A DNA stretch of 54,932 bases from Planctomycetota bacterium (lineage in GTDB: Bacteria > Planctomycetota > Planctomycetia > Gemmatales > Gemmataceae), in the NCBI GenBank assembly GCA_021781415.1, contig JAJXWW010000019.1, forward strand, positions 1 to 54,932, in the 5' to 3' direction. A model generated the notes under the pieces. It saw nothing but the letters and a program-made list of their open reading frames with translations. It made no database searches and had not been told where the DNA came from. The translations under genes and the position numbers were made by a program. Each line of letters starts with the position of its first letter. The stretch's first letter is position 1. Shown here piece after piece: positions 1 through 7,887 of this stretch.

Positions 1-310
1 GGCGCAAGGGCGGCGGCGTCAACTCGGCGATGGCGCGGGCGAGATCGAACATCGGCTCGGTCAGATAGATCGTGGTGGTATGCTGCAAGCGGCGCAGCTG
101 ATCGATGGCAGCTTCGACAATTTCCGGGTTGGAATGGCCGGCGCTGACGACGGTGACGCCGCAAAAACAATCGAGATAGCGGCGGCCTTCGCTATCGAAC
201 AGGTAGGCCCCCTCGCCGCGCACCAGCACCGGCGGACGCTGATAAAAGTGATAGACGCAGGGTACGAGATATTCTTTCTTGGCGGCTAACAACTCTTCGC
301 TGCGGGTCAC
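1..310 (-). CDS. Class III (PLP-dependent) aminotransferase, N-terminal part
   Basis: Only the first ~103 codons are in the window; the gene runs off the left edge. It starts at a GTG (308-310) behind a strong AAGGAGG Shine-Dalgarno. The visible protein has the N-terminal pattern of fold-type I, class III aminotransferases: VLVRGEGAYLFDSEGRRYLD, then a glycine/His segment (SAGHSNPEIVEAAIDQL) and LQHTTTIYLTEP. Family knowledge suggests transfer of an amino group between an omega-amino acid or alanine and a keto acid, as in alanine-glyoxylate, ornithine or 4-aminobutyrate aminotransferases. The PLP lysine lies outside the window, so the substrate cannot be assigned. It starts 43 bp after the SGNH-like gene and is probably the last visible member of the same minus-strand run. 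Confidence 0.85.
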   Translation of the reverse strand, partial: MTRSEELLAAKKEYLVPCVYHFYQRPPVLVRGEGAYLFDSEGRRYLDCFCGVTVVSAGHSNPEIVEAAIDQLRRLQHTTTIYLTEPMFDLARAIAELTPPPLR

Positions 311-353
311 GACATCCTCCTTGTTCGGCGGGGCTCGCTTCGCTCGATCCGCC

Positions 354-1403
354 CTACGGCTCCATCAACGACACAACTTCACGGGCGAAGCGGCGGGTGA
401 ATGTAACTGCGCTTCGCTTCAGAAGATGATGGCCATCGGAAAAATCGCTTTTATCAAACCAGTCGCGGGCGTCGACGGCGGGCAGGTTGTATTCCGCTTG
501 CAAGTCCGACAGATAAGACGACAACCTCCGCCTCGCTTCGGGGGGATACCAGGCGCGAAACTCGTCGGACTCCGGCATGAGAAACAGGACGACGGCGATT
601 CCCTGGGCGCGACACATTTCCAACAACTCGCGGAAGGCGCGGTCGGCATCGGCGTCGATCCGAAAGTGATTCAAAGAGCGGGCGTAGCGGCGTCGCGCGT
701 CGTCGGTCAACCGCCGTCGTTCCAGAGGCGAGATCCAATCGCCCACGGCCCGCCATTCGCCGCCGCGATAATCCCATAGATGCTCGCCCCATCGCGCCTG
801 CGCCGGCAACAACTCGGGAGCCAGCGAGGCAAGAAATCCACTTCGATACTTGTACCAGAGTAAGAGGCGATCTTGCAACCAGGCGGTCCACGTTCGAGTC
901 TGGAACGGATAGCGGCGCAGCAGCGGCCAATCGCGCAGCGTCGGTTTGTAGACCACGGCGCTTTCCTCGCCTTCCACGAGCGCGGGGGGAAAGACCTCTA
1001 CGAGCAGCCCATCCGGTCGAACGCCGTCGGCCAACAGACGCCGCAACGTCACGAGATAGAGCAGCGGACTGCTGCCCCCGCGTGCCAGGTTGTAAAACAT
1101 CGGGCCGCTCGATTGCAACCGACTCGGACGAAGCCCCTGCTCCGTCCGAGACGAACCCAAGGCCACGAGCAACGGTCGAGCGGATCGCTCGCGGCAGCGT
1201 TCGCGGAGGGCGAGCATTCTACAGCCATATTTCGGATCGAGAAACTCCGAATGAAAGCACTCCAAATACAGCACGACGAATCCTTGGACCGCGACAATCC
1301 AAAGCAATCCCCAAGTCACGATCCGCCGCCACGGACGAGTCCGCCGTCGTCGTCCGGCGACGAGCGATGGTGCGGTGCCGATCGCGGGAGGACCGTCTGG
1401 CAT
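354..1403 (-). CDS. Membrane-anchored SGNH-hydrolase-like protein
   Basis: 349 residues. A basic N-terminus (RRRRTRPWRR, near residues 18-27) leads into one hydrophobic segment at about 28-48. The rest should be extracytoplasmic. The body has LLVALGSSRTEQGL near residue 80, resembling the GxSR nucleophile block of SGNH/DUF1574-like proteins, and a C-terminal SDGHHLLK that resembles the D-x-x-H catalytic block. Such proteins are often esterases or O-acetyl transferases acting on envelope polysaccharide, but this assignment rests only on these two short motifs. The ATG follows a GAGGA ribosome site and lies 21 bp downstream of the lipoprotein gene stop, suggesting co-transcription. Confidence 0.6.
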   Translation of the reverse strand: MPDGPPAIGTAPSLVAGRRRRTRPWRRIVTWGLLWIVAVQGFVVLYLECFHSEFLDPKYGCRMLALRERCRERSARPLLVALGSSRTEQGLRPSRLQSSGPMFYNLARGGSSPLLYLVTLRRLLADGVRPDGLLVEVFPPALVEGEESAVVYKPTLRDWPLLRRYPFQTRTWTAWLQDRLLLWYKYRSGFLASLAPELLPAQARWGEHLWDYRGGEWRAVGDWISPLERRRLTDDARRRYARSLNHFRIDADADRAFRELLEMCRAQGIAVVLFLMPESDEFRAWYPPEARRRLSSYLSDLQAEYNLPAVDARDWFDKSDFSDGHHLLKRSAVTFTRRFAREVVSLMEP

Positions 1404-1424
1404 GGGTATCCTCGGACGGAGCGA

Positions 1425-2609
1425 TTAAAAGATCCAACGGACGGCGACGTAGACGCTGGCCTCGACATCGGTGTTGAGCAAGTCGATGATGTCCTGCGTT
1501 CCGAGGCGGAACTCGACGCGCGGCAGCTTGTCGAACGGACGATAGGCGATGCCGGTATCGGTGGTGAACAGCGCGGGCCGCATCCCCTTGTCGGTGAGAA
1601 ACGTATCGTCGGTATAGAGGTAACATTTAGGACCGTATAATTCCCAAATAAGATAGCTGCGGAGAAACGCGCCGGGCTTGAACTGAGCGCCGCTGCCATC
1701 GACCATGCTCTTGGTCGGATAGTAGCCGAAACTGAGGAAGGTGGCCCGCGCCTTGTCGAATGCGGGAGTGCCGAGGTCGGCGTAGGTGGGATTCAAATAG
1801 TAGCGATTTTCCAGACCGACGCCGTCGTTGAATCCCTGCGGGCTGACTTGTGAGTCACCGCGATTGAGATTGTTGAACGAATAGGCAAAGGTGCGCAATT
1901 CCCAATTGCCGTAGTAATTCCAAGCCGTGCCTATATTCAAATCGAATTCGCGTTTGCTGAAGTCGAACATGCCCTGCTTGGGATTGGTGATGCCCGGCGC
2001 GGCTTTCTGTCCCCAGAAAGTCGAATCGGCGAACCCATAAACGCGCTGAGAGCGCCAGAGCCAAATGTTGAAATCCAAGCCCAAAGAAAAGAGTTGATTG
2101 TACTCGACCCCGTTGGAGGCGATGGTTTGACCGTAGGGAAACCCTTCCAGTCCGATGATGCCCCACACGGAAGACACCGGATCGGCGGCGACCGAGCCGG
2201 GCTTCAACGGAGGTGAAGAAGCCAAGGGAGGCGGAGCAAAGAGCGGTGCGTTGGCGGGGGGCGATGCCTCGCCCGGAGGAGCGTCGGGCCGTGCCGGTTC
2301 CTCAACGCGCGGCTTGGGCAGCACGTCGGACGATGCCGATTCCTCGCCGCTCGGCCCCGGCGGCACGTCGGGCAGTAGCGATTCCTCGACGCGCGGGCCA
2401 ACCAGCGCGTCGCTCCCCGCCGGGACCAAATCGTTCCCCGGTGCGCTTTCGGGAGGCGGATCGACCGGCGGAGGATCGGACGCTGCTTCCGTCGTTTCCG
2501 TCGAGGGAGAGCGGAGGAAGCCCGCCGTATGATCGCAGCCGGCCACGATGAGCAGACACGAAAGAGCCAGCCACCGAACCCAAAACACCCTCGAAGACTT
2601 GCAGATCAT
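1425..2609 (-). CDS. Outer-membrane beta-barrel lipoprotein with proline-rich linker
   Basis: 394 residues. The signal peptide ends in a lipobox (LLIVAGC, Cys25), so the mature protein is predicted to be lipid-anchored. Residues ~26-135 are a Pro/Glu/Ser-rich linker of imperfect ~18-residue repeats built on a V/A-E-E-S/P...P-D-V/A-P-P-G pattern. From ~145 to the end the sequence alternates aromatic and polar residues (NIGTAWNYYGNWELRTFAYS, YLNPTYADLG) and finishes in VRWIF, as in outer-membrane beta-barrels. I cannot assign a transported substrate. It may be a structural or porin-like planctomycete protein. It starts 71 bp downstream of the mqnD stop on the same strand. Confidence 0.65.
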   Translation of the reverse strand: MICKSSRVFWVRWLALSCLLIVAGCDHTAGFLRSPSTETTEAASDPPPVDPPPESAPGNDLVPAGSDALVGPRVEESLLPDVPPGPSGEESASSDVLPKPRVEEPARPDAPPGEASPPANAPLFAPPPLASSPPLKPGSVAADPVSSVWGIIGLEGFPYGQTIASNGVEYNQLFSLGLDFNIWLWRSQRVYGFADSTFWGQKAAPGITNPKQGMFDFSKREFDLNIGTAWNYYGNWELRTFAYSFNNLNRGDSQVSPQGFNDGVGLENRYYLNPTYADLGTPAFDKARATFLSFGYYPTKSMVDGSGAQFKPGAFLRSYLIWELYGPKCYLYTDDTFLTDKGMRPALFTTDTGIAYRPFDKLPRVEFRLGTQDIIDLLNTDVEASVYVAVRWIF

Positions 2610-2680
2610 AACACTTCTCTTCGAGCCTTAGTGACCGAATCGTTCCGAAATCATGTCGTGGAGAGCGTGCCGCCCGAGCC

Positions 2681-3565
2681 TCAAGCCGCCTGTAGAAATT
2701 CGTAGGCGGGCACAATGTCTTTTATACCCTCTACAATGTCTAAAATAGGCGGGGCTTGGCCCAACCCCAAATCGACACCTTGCGCGAACAGAACGCGGAG
2801 CGCTTTGCGCACGTCGTGAGGCATGCAGACCGAGTCTTCGTTGGCGAACATCGACACGAATTGATCCGTGCATTGTCCGTCCTCGCCGCGTCCGAAACGA
2901 CAGACGCGCGCCAACGTCTCGCGCGGATGGTCTAGGCCGTGTTGGAGGCTGCGGCGCAGGACGGTGCAAAGGTGCTGCATGGCCGATACGCCGAGATCGC
3001 GGCGAATCACATTCAACCCAACGGGCAACGGCAACCCGTGGAGTCGGCACCACTCCGCGCCGAGATCGACGATGCGATGCAATCCCAGCCGCGGATAATA
3101 CAGCAACTCTTCGTGAATCATCACGCCCGCTTCCAATTCACCGGCGGCGACGGCATCGGCGATGCGGTCGAACGGCATCTCGATGGGAACCGCCCGCGGA
3201 CAAAGGAGGCGTAAGAGAAACCATCCCGTGGTCGGAATCCCGCCGACGCCGACCGGCTTGCCCGCCAGCTCTCCCAGAGTCCTCGGCTCGCGTCCCACCA
3301 GGACCGGACCATAGCCGCGGCCGACGCTCGTGCCGACGCTGAGAATGGCATAGCGGCGCGCAATACGAGGATAAACGACAGAGGAAATAGCGCTAATGTC
3401 GTACTCGCCGTGCAGGGCGGCGCGATTGAGAACGCTCATCGGCTGCCGATGAAACTCCAGATCGTACCCGGGAAGCGAGACCTGCCCGTTCTCCAAGGCA
3501 TCGTAATAGAAGGCGTCGTCGCTATCGGGCGTATAAGCGATGCGCAAGTGTTTCACGACTTCCAT
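2681..3565 (-). CDS. mqnD: 1,4-dihydroxy-6-naphthoate synthase (futalosine pathway)
   Basis: 294 residues, the usual length for MqnD, a periplasmic-binding-protein-fold lyase that converts cyclic dehypoxanthine futalosine to 1,4-dihydroxy-6-naphthoate in the alternative menaquinone pathway. Family landmarks are the N-terminal YTPDSDDAFYYDAL, the SAISSVVYP block, GKPVGVGGIPTTGWFLLRLL, and GVMIHEELLYY with His151, which matches the catalytic histidine of MqnD. VDLGAEWCRLHGLPLPVGLN follows. The related enzyme MqnA is the main alternative, but the IHE motif favours MqnD. It begins 24 bp downstream of the adenylating-enzyme stop. No other mqn genes are in the window, so the rest of the pathway must lie elsewhere. 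Confidence 0.85.
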   Translation of the reverse strand: MEVVKHLRIAYTPDSDDAFYYDALENGQVSLPGYDLEFHRQPMSVLNRAALHGEYDISAISSVVYPRIARRYAILSVGTSVGRGYGPVLVGREPRTLGELAGKPVGVGGIPTTGWFLLRLLCPRAVPIEMPFDRIADAVAAGELEAGVMIHEELLYYPRLGLHRIVDLGAEWCRLHGLPLPVGLNVIRRDLGVSAMQHLCTVLRRSLQHGLDHPRETLARVCRFGRGEDGQCTDQFVSMFANEDSVCMPHDVRKALRVLFAQGVDLGLGQAPPILDIVEGIKDIVPAYEFLQAA

Positions 3566-3589
3566 GCCATGCTCCTTCCGATCGGCGAC

Positions 3590-4720
3590 TCAATAAAGTC
3601 CCAATTGCAAACGTCCGGCCAGCGGCGCGGGCGGTTGTGGATTGCGCAAGCCATCCACCCGGCATCCCAGAGCCAGCGCCTCGGCACTCGGCTCGACGAA
3701 CTCCGCCTCGTCGCGCTCCACCGCGCCAACCAACAAGCAACTCTCGTCGAGACGATGAAACAAGACGCGGCCCTTCTCGCCGCGCCGCACGAGGTGCGGC
3801 GGCCAAGTTTTTGCTTCTTTCTCGTCGTCGGGCCAATCGACGAGATGGAACCGGAGGCGTTCGGCCAAGGGGAAATAGTCGATATTCGTTCGAGGTAAAT
3901 CGGTCATTTCCATGACCACGCCGAACAGGGTGTTCCCGTAGCCGGCCAGATGAACGGCGTTGGGATAGGCGGAGCGAAAGTCGTTGACCGTCTCCGCCGT
4001 CAGACTCATGCCGCCGTAGTGAATGCCGTGGATCGCTTCGCGCTGTCGGTCGGTCAGTCGCGCGGTCAGCGCGGCCAGCGCCGGCGGCGTGATGAACAAC
4101 ACGCCGATCTCCTCTCGGTTCAAGAGGTCCAATGCCTGATCGGTGACGTGATCGAGATACCTTCGCCGCGCCAGCGATCCCTCGGCCAGCTTTTTCGCCC
4201 ATCGCGGATCGAAATCGACGCTAAAAGGGTCCATGCTGCCCGTCTGTTTCGCCAACTCGCGCACCACTTTGCCGATGATGTGCGGCCCAGAGGGACCGAC
4301 CCACAACCAGGGTTCGCCTTGGGGGAAGGCCGTCGCCTCGGCCACGCGCAGAAACGGATCGATGAAGGCCGCTTGAAACTCGTCGTCTCGATAGACCGTC
4401 GTCAGCGGCGCGCCGCTCGTCCCAGCCGTTTCGCCGAGGACGAAGCGCGGCATTTGTCGATGCAAAGCGCGGGGGACGAACGCGCGCAGCGGACTGGCGC
4501 GCAGATCGGACAACGGCGTGGGACCGAGTAGCCACAGATCGTCGAGAGTCCGCACGCGATCGCACACATCCCAGCCGAGCCGTTGTTGACGTCGCAGCCA
4601 GTATTCGCTGCCCCATTCGGGGTGAAAATGGAGCGCCAAGAGTTCGCGCAGCCGTTCGTCCCGGTCGCACGCTGTCTCTCGCCGCGCTTTCATGTCCCGA
4701 TTCAACGAACGAAGGTTCAT
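3590..4720 (-). CDS. PaaK/LuxE-like adenylate-forming enzyme
   Basis: 376 residues, short for a ligase of this superfamily. The phosphate-binding core is visible at about 96-105 (GETAGTSGAPLT), followed by LWVGPSGPHIIGK and a GIHYGGMSLTAETVNDF segment like the second core of phenylacetate-CoA ligase, LuxE or EhpF-type enzymes. The C-terminal small domain is truncated or divergent (GRVLFHRLDESCLLVG). The expected chemistry is ATP-dependent activation of a carboxylic acid as an acyl-adenylate. The substrate is unknown. Its ATG overlaps the TGA of the hydrolase by 4 bp (ATGA), so the two are translationally coupled. With the downstream-acting reductase it looks like a split carboxylate-activation/reduction system. 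Confidence 0.7.
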   Translation of the reverse strand: MNLRSLNRDMKARRETACDRDERLRELLALHFHPEWGSEYWLRRQQRLGWDVCDRVRTLDDLWLLGPTPLSDLRASPLRAFVPRALHRQMPRFVLGETAGTSGAPLTTVYRDDEFQAAFIDPFLRVAEATAFPQGEPWLWVGPSGPHIIGKVVRELAKQTGSMDPFSVDFDPRWAKKLAEGSLARRRYLDHVTDQALDLLNREEIGVLFITPPALAALTARLTDRQREAIHGIHYGGMSLTAETVNDFRSAYPNAVHLAGYGNTLFGVVMEMTDLPRTNIDYFPLAERLRFHLVDWPDDEKEAKTWPPHLVRRGEKGRVLFHRLDESCLLVGAVERDEAEFVEPSAEALALGCRVDGLRNPQPPAPLAGRLQLGLY

Positions 4721-5424
4721 GGCAGATGTTCCTCAAGAAAGGCGGACGCCGTCTCGACGAGCCACGGTTCGTGCCCCCGAAAGAAGTGATTGTCCGACGC
4801 TTTTTGCACCAGTCGCTTCGGTTCCGGTAGCGTATCGAACCAGGCTTTCAACCGGGGCTGTTCCAGGGTGAAATCGTCTTCGGATACAATCGCCAAAAGA
4901 GGACATCGAGAATCCGCAAAGTTGCTATAATCGTGTTTGCCTAAAGGCGGAGCGACGGCTATCAGCGCGGCGGGATTTGCGGCGCGGCCCACGGCGGGCA
5001 GCAGCGCGCAGCCGAAGCTGTAACCGATGAGAACGAGCGGCAACGACGGATCGAGAGTCGCCCGCATGAAATCGACGGCCCCTTGCACGTCTTGCCACAA
5101 ATCCATCTCGCCGGAGACGTGCGAGGTTTGCCAAAACTCGGCCATGTGCCGCGCCACATCGACGCGCGGTCCCTCGCTTCGACCGACGCCGCGATAGTTG
5201 AACCGCAGCGTCGCCCAGCCGCGCTCCGCCAAGCCATCGCCCAGGCCGCGCACGACGTTGTTGTGCATATTCCCGCCCAAGAGCGGATGCGAACCGGCCA
5301 ACACGACCGCGCCGAGCGGTGTATCTCGATCCTCCGGATACGCCAATTCGCCCTCCAACACATGATCCGCCGTGGAAAAGCGCACTCCTTCGACAACCGG
5401 GCGGCTCATCTCAGCCGACGGCAT
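4717..5424 (-). CDS. Alpha/beta hydrolase (acylhydrolase/thioesterase-like)
   Basis: 235 residues. The nucleophile elbow GYSFG places the catalytic serine at residue 136. SEDDF (Asp183/184) and DNHFFRGHE (His213 or His218) supply the rest of a plausible triad. Further landmarks are LAGSHPLLGGNMHNN and FNYRGVGRSEG, the oxyanion/HG-type region typical of KANL3/Tex30-like dienelactone-hydrolase relatives. It overlaps the reductase gene by 14 bp and the ligase gene by 4 bp. GGAGAGGA precedes the ATG at 5424, supporting this start over the internal ATG at 5409. A role in releasing or editing an acyl thioester in the neighbouring pathway is an inference from position only. Confidence 0.75.
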   Translation of the reverse strand: MPSAEMSRPVVEGVRFSTADHVLEGELAYPEDRDTPLGAVVLAGSHPLLGGNMHNNVVRGLGDGLAERGWATLRFNYRGVGRSEGPRVDVARHMAEFWQTSHVSGEMDLWQDVQGAVDFMRATLDPSLPLVLIGYSFGCALLPAVGRAANPAALIAVAPPLGKHDYSNFADSRCPLLAIVSEDDFTLEQPRLKAWFDTLPEPKRLVQKASDNHFFRGHEPWLVETASAFLEEHLP

Positions 5425-6922
5425 GAATCCTCTCCGTTTCTAGCGGCGAAACCTCGTTGTCATGGGCCAGGAACTGTTCGATGAGCAGGGCCAACTTCAT
5501 GGCCTTTTCCGCGTCGCCCTCAATGTCGATGCGTCCGTCGAAAAAGGCTTGCTGCGCCGTCTGCCGTCGTTGGAGGACATCGGCGAGCGCCGGTGCTTCC
5601 ATTCGATAGGCGACGGAGGCGTCGGCGGCGCGTCCGCGCCAGACGCGCAGCGAGCCTTCGTCGCAGCGATAAGACCACTGACCGCCACCGGGGCCGCGCA
5701 CGTCGAGAACGAAAATCAAACCGTCGGGCAACACCTCGGCCACGGGCGAATTTTTCATTCGCATCGGAAGGACGCGCTCCAGATAGTGCCCTAAGCTGGA
5801 ACCGTCTCTCTCTGCCGGGCGCGAACGATTGCGCCCCCAATTGTCTCGTTGGGCGAAAGCCAAGAGGCGCGACACGAAGGCGGCATCGAAGGCGGGCGGC
5901 GGCAGATCGGGCAACGCGCGGAGGAGATTGCGGCGGTCGAATATCACGTTGGCGCGGAGATACGACCAGTATTCCTTAAATTGATCGAGAACCAGGCTCT
6001 CCAGCGCGGTGGCATCGGGCAACCCCTCCGAGCCGACCCACGACACTCCCTCGAAGCCCAACAAATCGCCCAGGATGGCACAAATCTCACGCAAGCGCAT
6101 CGACCGAGAGGCGACCAAGTGATAGGTGCTTCCGTGCCGGCGCGGTTGGCTCAGTATTTCGAGCAACGCTTGCGAAACCCAATTCACCGGGACGATGTTT
6201 TGCGCTTCCTCGCCGGTTAAGGGGAGACGAATCGAGAGGTTCTGGCGGCGCGTTCGCTTCTTGCCACCTTGGCCCGACAGACGCACGCCCAGTTCGAGAA
6301 AGCGATAAAAATGGTGGTAGGTGCTGGTGTAGCCGGTCGCGCTATCACCGACGACAATCGACGGACGATAGATCGTCGTCCTCATGCCGGAATAATCGTG
6401 GATCAGCTGCTCGGCGGCAAACTTGCTCTGTTCGTAGGCGTTACCGGTTCCGTCGCCGAGGTCGAGTTCGTCTTCGAAGGCGGTGCCGCGCCGATCTCCG
6501 CACACAAAAGCGGTAGAAAGATGATGCAATTCCGCGATGCCCAACGATTGGCACAGTTCCAACAGGCGATAGGTTCCGTTGACGTTGGTTTCCCACGGCT
6601 CGCCGTCTGGAGTCGGCTGGTAGGCGACGTAGGCCGCCGAGTGAACCACGGCGTCGGCCTCGCGCGCCAGCCAAGAGCGCTCCGCCGCGTCGAGTCCCAG
6701 ATTCGGCGTGCGCAAATCGCCTTCCAACAGCACCGGACGCGGCAATGTCCGGCTCGATGATTCGCAGGCGAAGTCGTGCAATTCGTCGAGTCGCTCGTCG
6801 GCGGATTGTTCGGCGTTGCCTCGAATCAAGACGCCGACGGATCGCCCGCGGACCAGCAGATCGCGCAGGAGGTAGCGACCCAAAAAACCCGTCGCGCCGG
6901 TAAGCAGGATGCTTCGTGCCAT
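5411..6922 (-). CDS. SDR-type thioester reductase fused to a C-terminal SCP2 lipid-binding domain
   Basis: 503 residues from the ATG at 6922; an in-frame TTG at 7015 adds 31 residues without domain features. Residues 1-370 are an extended short-chain dehydrogenase: NAD(P)-binding GATGFLG at 9-15, VVHSAAYVAY, LHHLSTAFVCG and the catalytic YEQSK (Tyr163, Lys167). This arrangement matches Lys2/CAR-type thioester reductases and fatty acyl reductases, which reduce acyl thioesters to aldehydes or alcohols. The last ~110 residues (from RMKNSPVAEVLPDGLIF to FFDGRIDIEGD and LALLIEQFL) match SCP2 sterol/lipid-carrier domains. This fusion implies a hydrophobic substrate. The next gene downstream overlaps by 14 bp. 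The true product is unknown. Confidence 0.75.
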   Translation of the reverse strand: MARSILLTGATGFLGRYLLRDLLVRGRSVGVLIRGNAEQSADERLDELHDFACESSSRTLPRPVLLEGDLRTPNLGLDAAERSWLAREADAVVHSAAYVAYQPTPDGEPWETNVNGTYRLLELCQSLGIAELHHLSTAFVCGDRRGTAFEDELDLGDGTGNAYEQSKFAAEQLIHDYSGMRTTIYRPSIVVGDSATGYTSTYHHFYRFLELGVRLSGQGGKKRTRRQNLSIRLPLTGEEAQNIVPVNWVSQALLEILSQPRRHGSTYHLVASRSMRLREICAILGDLLGFEGVSWVGSEGLPDATALESLVLDQFKEYWSYLRANVIFDRRNLLRALPDLPPPAFDAAFVSRLLAFAQRDNWGRNRSRPAERDGSSLGHYLERVLPMRMKNSPVAEVLPDGLIFVLDVRGPGGGQWSYRCDEGSLRVWRGRAADASVAYRMEAPALADVLQRRQTAQQAFFDGRIDIEGDAEKAMKLALLIEQFLAHDNEVSPLETERIHAVG

Positions 6923-6965
6923 GCTCGTTACTCGTTGGACGGACGACTCTGTCCGAAGACGCCGA

Positions 6966-7019
6966 TCGTTTGCGACTCCCTCATCCCTCCGAGGGAGCGA
7001 ACGAGAGAGTCGCAAACGA
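6966..7019 (-). terminator. Inverted repeat, possible terminator of the thioredoxin-like gene
   Basis: A perfect 13-bp inverted repeat (6966-6978 and 7007-7019, TCGTTTGCGACTC) encloses a smaller CCCTC/GAGGG hairpin. It lies just downstream of the minus-strand gene ending at 7031 and upstream of the reductase start at 6922. There is no U-tract, so termination is only a guess. Confidence 0.4.
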
Positions 7020-7030
7020 GATTGCGGAGT

Positions 7031-7588
7031 TTAGTTATCCGCGAGCATTTTGCCGAGATCGGCCACGACGGCGTCGATCGCCTCCTCGGTCAGTTCGGAT
7101 TTCTTGAAGGCGCGATTGGCCTTCACCGTGAAGTGGTTGTAGAGCAACACCGTCACATCCGCTTCGGGAGATAGGCGATATTTCTCCGGCCCACCGGCCT
7201 TGTAGGTGGTCAGAATCGTTTGTTGAATCCGCATCTGCTGGGCGACGGCGAGCAACTGCCGATCCACGCCGGGGGCCTCGTTGCAAACGACGACATAGCT
7301 GCCCATGCCATCCTTGCTGGCGACGTTGGCGGCGTCGATCTTCGCAACCAACCGCGCCAGAGCGGGCGTCACTTCCTTGGCGAAAACGACGGCGACGGGA
7401 CGCGATCCGTTCCTGCAATACTGGCAAGACGCCTTGCCCGCGTCCTCTCCCGTGACGTTCATCGGCTTGAAGGGACCGGGAACCTTGTCGCCAACCTGCG
7501 GTCCCGACGTTACCGAACCGGCCGCGACCATACCCGCCGACAGCAGAGCGACGAGGAAAGCCGCCCACAGACTTCGTCCATAAAACAT
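7031..7588 (-). CDS. Secreted thioredoxin-like protein with a CxxC motif
   Basis: 185 residues with a signal peptide (FLVALLSAGMVAAG) and a very strong ribosome site (GGAGGAG) before the ATG. The mature part starts GDKVPGPFKPMNV, like the entry to AhpC/TSA or SCO-type thioredoxin folds. CQYC (Cys55 and Cys58) follows, at the place of the redox-active or metal-binding pair, then RPVAVVFAKEV. The C-terminal YKAGGPEKYRLSPEADVTVLLY and NRAFKKSELTEEAIDAV fit the end of a thioredoxin-like domain. It is probably periplasmic, in redox or metal handling, with unknown partner. It is separated from the downstream reductase gene by an inverted repeat, so it may be its own unit. Confidence 0.65.
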   Translation of the reverse strand: MFYGRSLWAAFLVALLSAGMVAAGSVTSGPQVGDKVPGPFKPMNVTGEDAGKASCQYCRNGSRPVAVVFAKEVTPALARLVAKIDAANVASKDGMGSYVVVCNEAPGVDRQLLAVAQQMRIQQTILTTYKAGGPEKYRLSPEADVTVLLYNHFTVKANRAFKKSELTEEAIDAVVADLGKMLADN

Positions 7589-7633
7589 ACTCTTCTCCTC
7601 CGTGAACCGAGCGAGACGTTTGACGAGAGAAAG

Positions 7634-7662
7634 TCAATACCGCCTCCGCTTTCAAGTGTCAA
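7634..7662 (-). promoter_or_regulatory. Possible sigma-70 promoter of the thioredoxin-like gene
   Basis: On the minus strand a perfect TTGACA (7657-7662) is followed after 17 bp by TATTGA (7634-7639), a weak -10. It lies ~46 bp upstream of the ATG at 7588. Supported by sequence only. Confidence 0.35.
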
Positions 7663-7684
7663 TGCGAAAAAGAGAAAGGGTGGA

Positions 7685-7712
7685 TTGGGTAAAATAAGAA
7701 ATCCTTTATATT
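7685..7712 (+). promoter_or_regulatory. Possible promoter for the ABC transporter operon
   Basis: TTGGGT (7685-7690), a 16-bp spacer and TATATT (7707-7712) lie in an A+T-rich patch upstream of the plus-strand ABC genes. The -35 is poor. A transcript from here would carry the half-repeat at 7749-7798 in its leader. Confidence 0.3.
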
Positions 7713-7748
7713 CGGGTGCGAACCGTGTCTCTCGAACTGTTCGGCGCT

Positions 7749-7798
7749 ACCCCCTCTCCCGTGAGTACAGGGGAGAGGGGGGCTTTGCGGATAGTCTC
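7749..7798 (+). repeat. Half copy of the CCCCTCTCCC hairpin repeat
   Basis: One hairpin of the repeat family whose full 145-bp copies are at 8836-8980 and 22147-22291. It has a CCCTCTCCC / GGGGAGAGGGG stem around GTGAGTAC and the characteristic end GCTTTGCGGATAGTCTC. It lies in the divergent intergenic region between 7589 and 7887; no gene was seen there. Confidence 0.75.
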
Positions 7799-7887
7799 GA
7801 ATTGACGCCGTCGGTCGTCCCTACGGAGGCTTGCCCGCTTTGCTACAATGGGAAGGGTTGATCTGGTGCGCGGCCCAGGGAGAAAAC

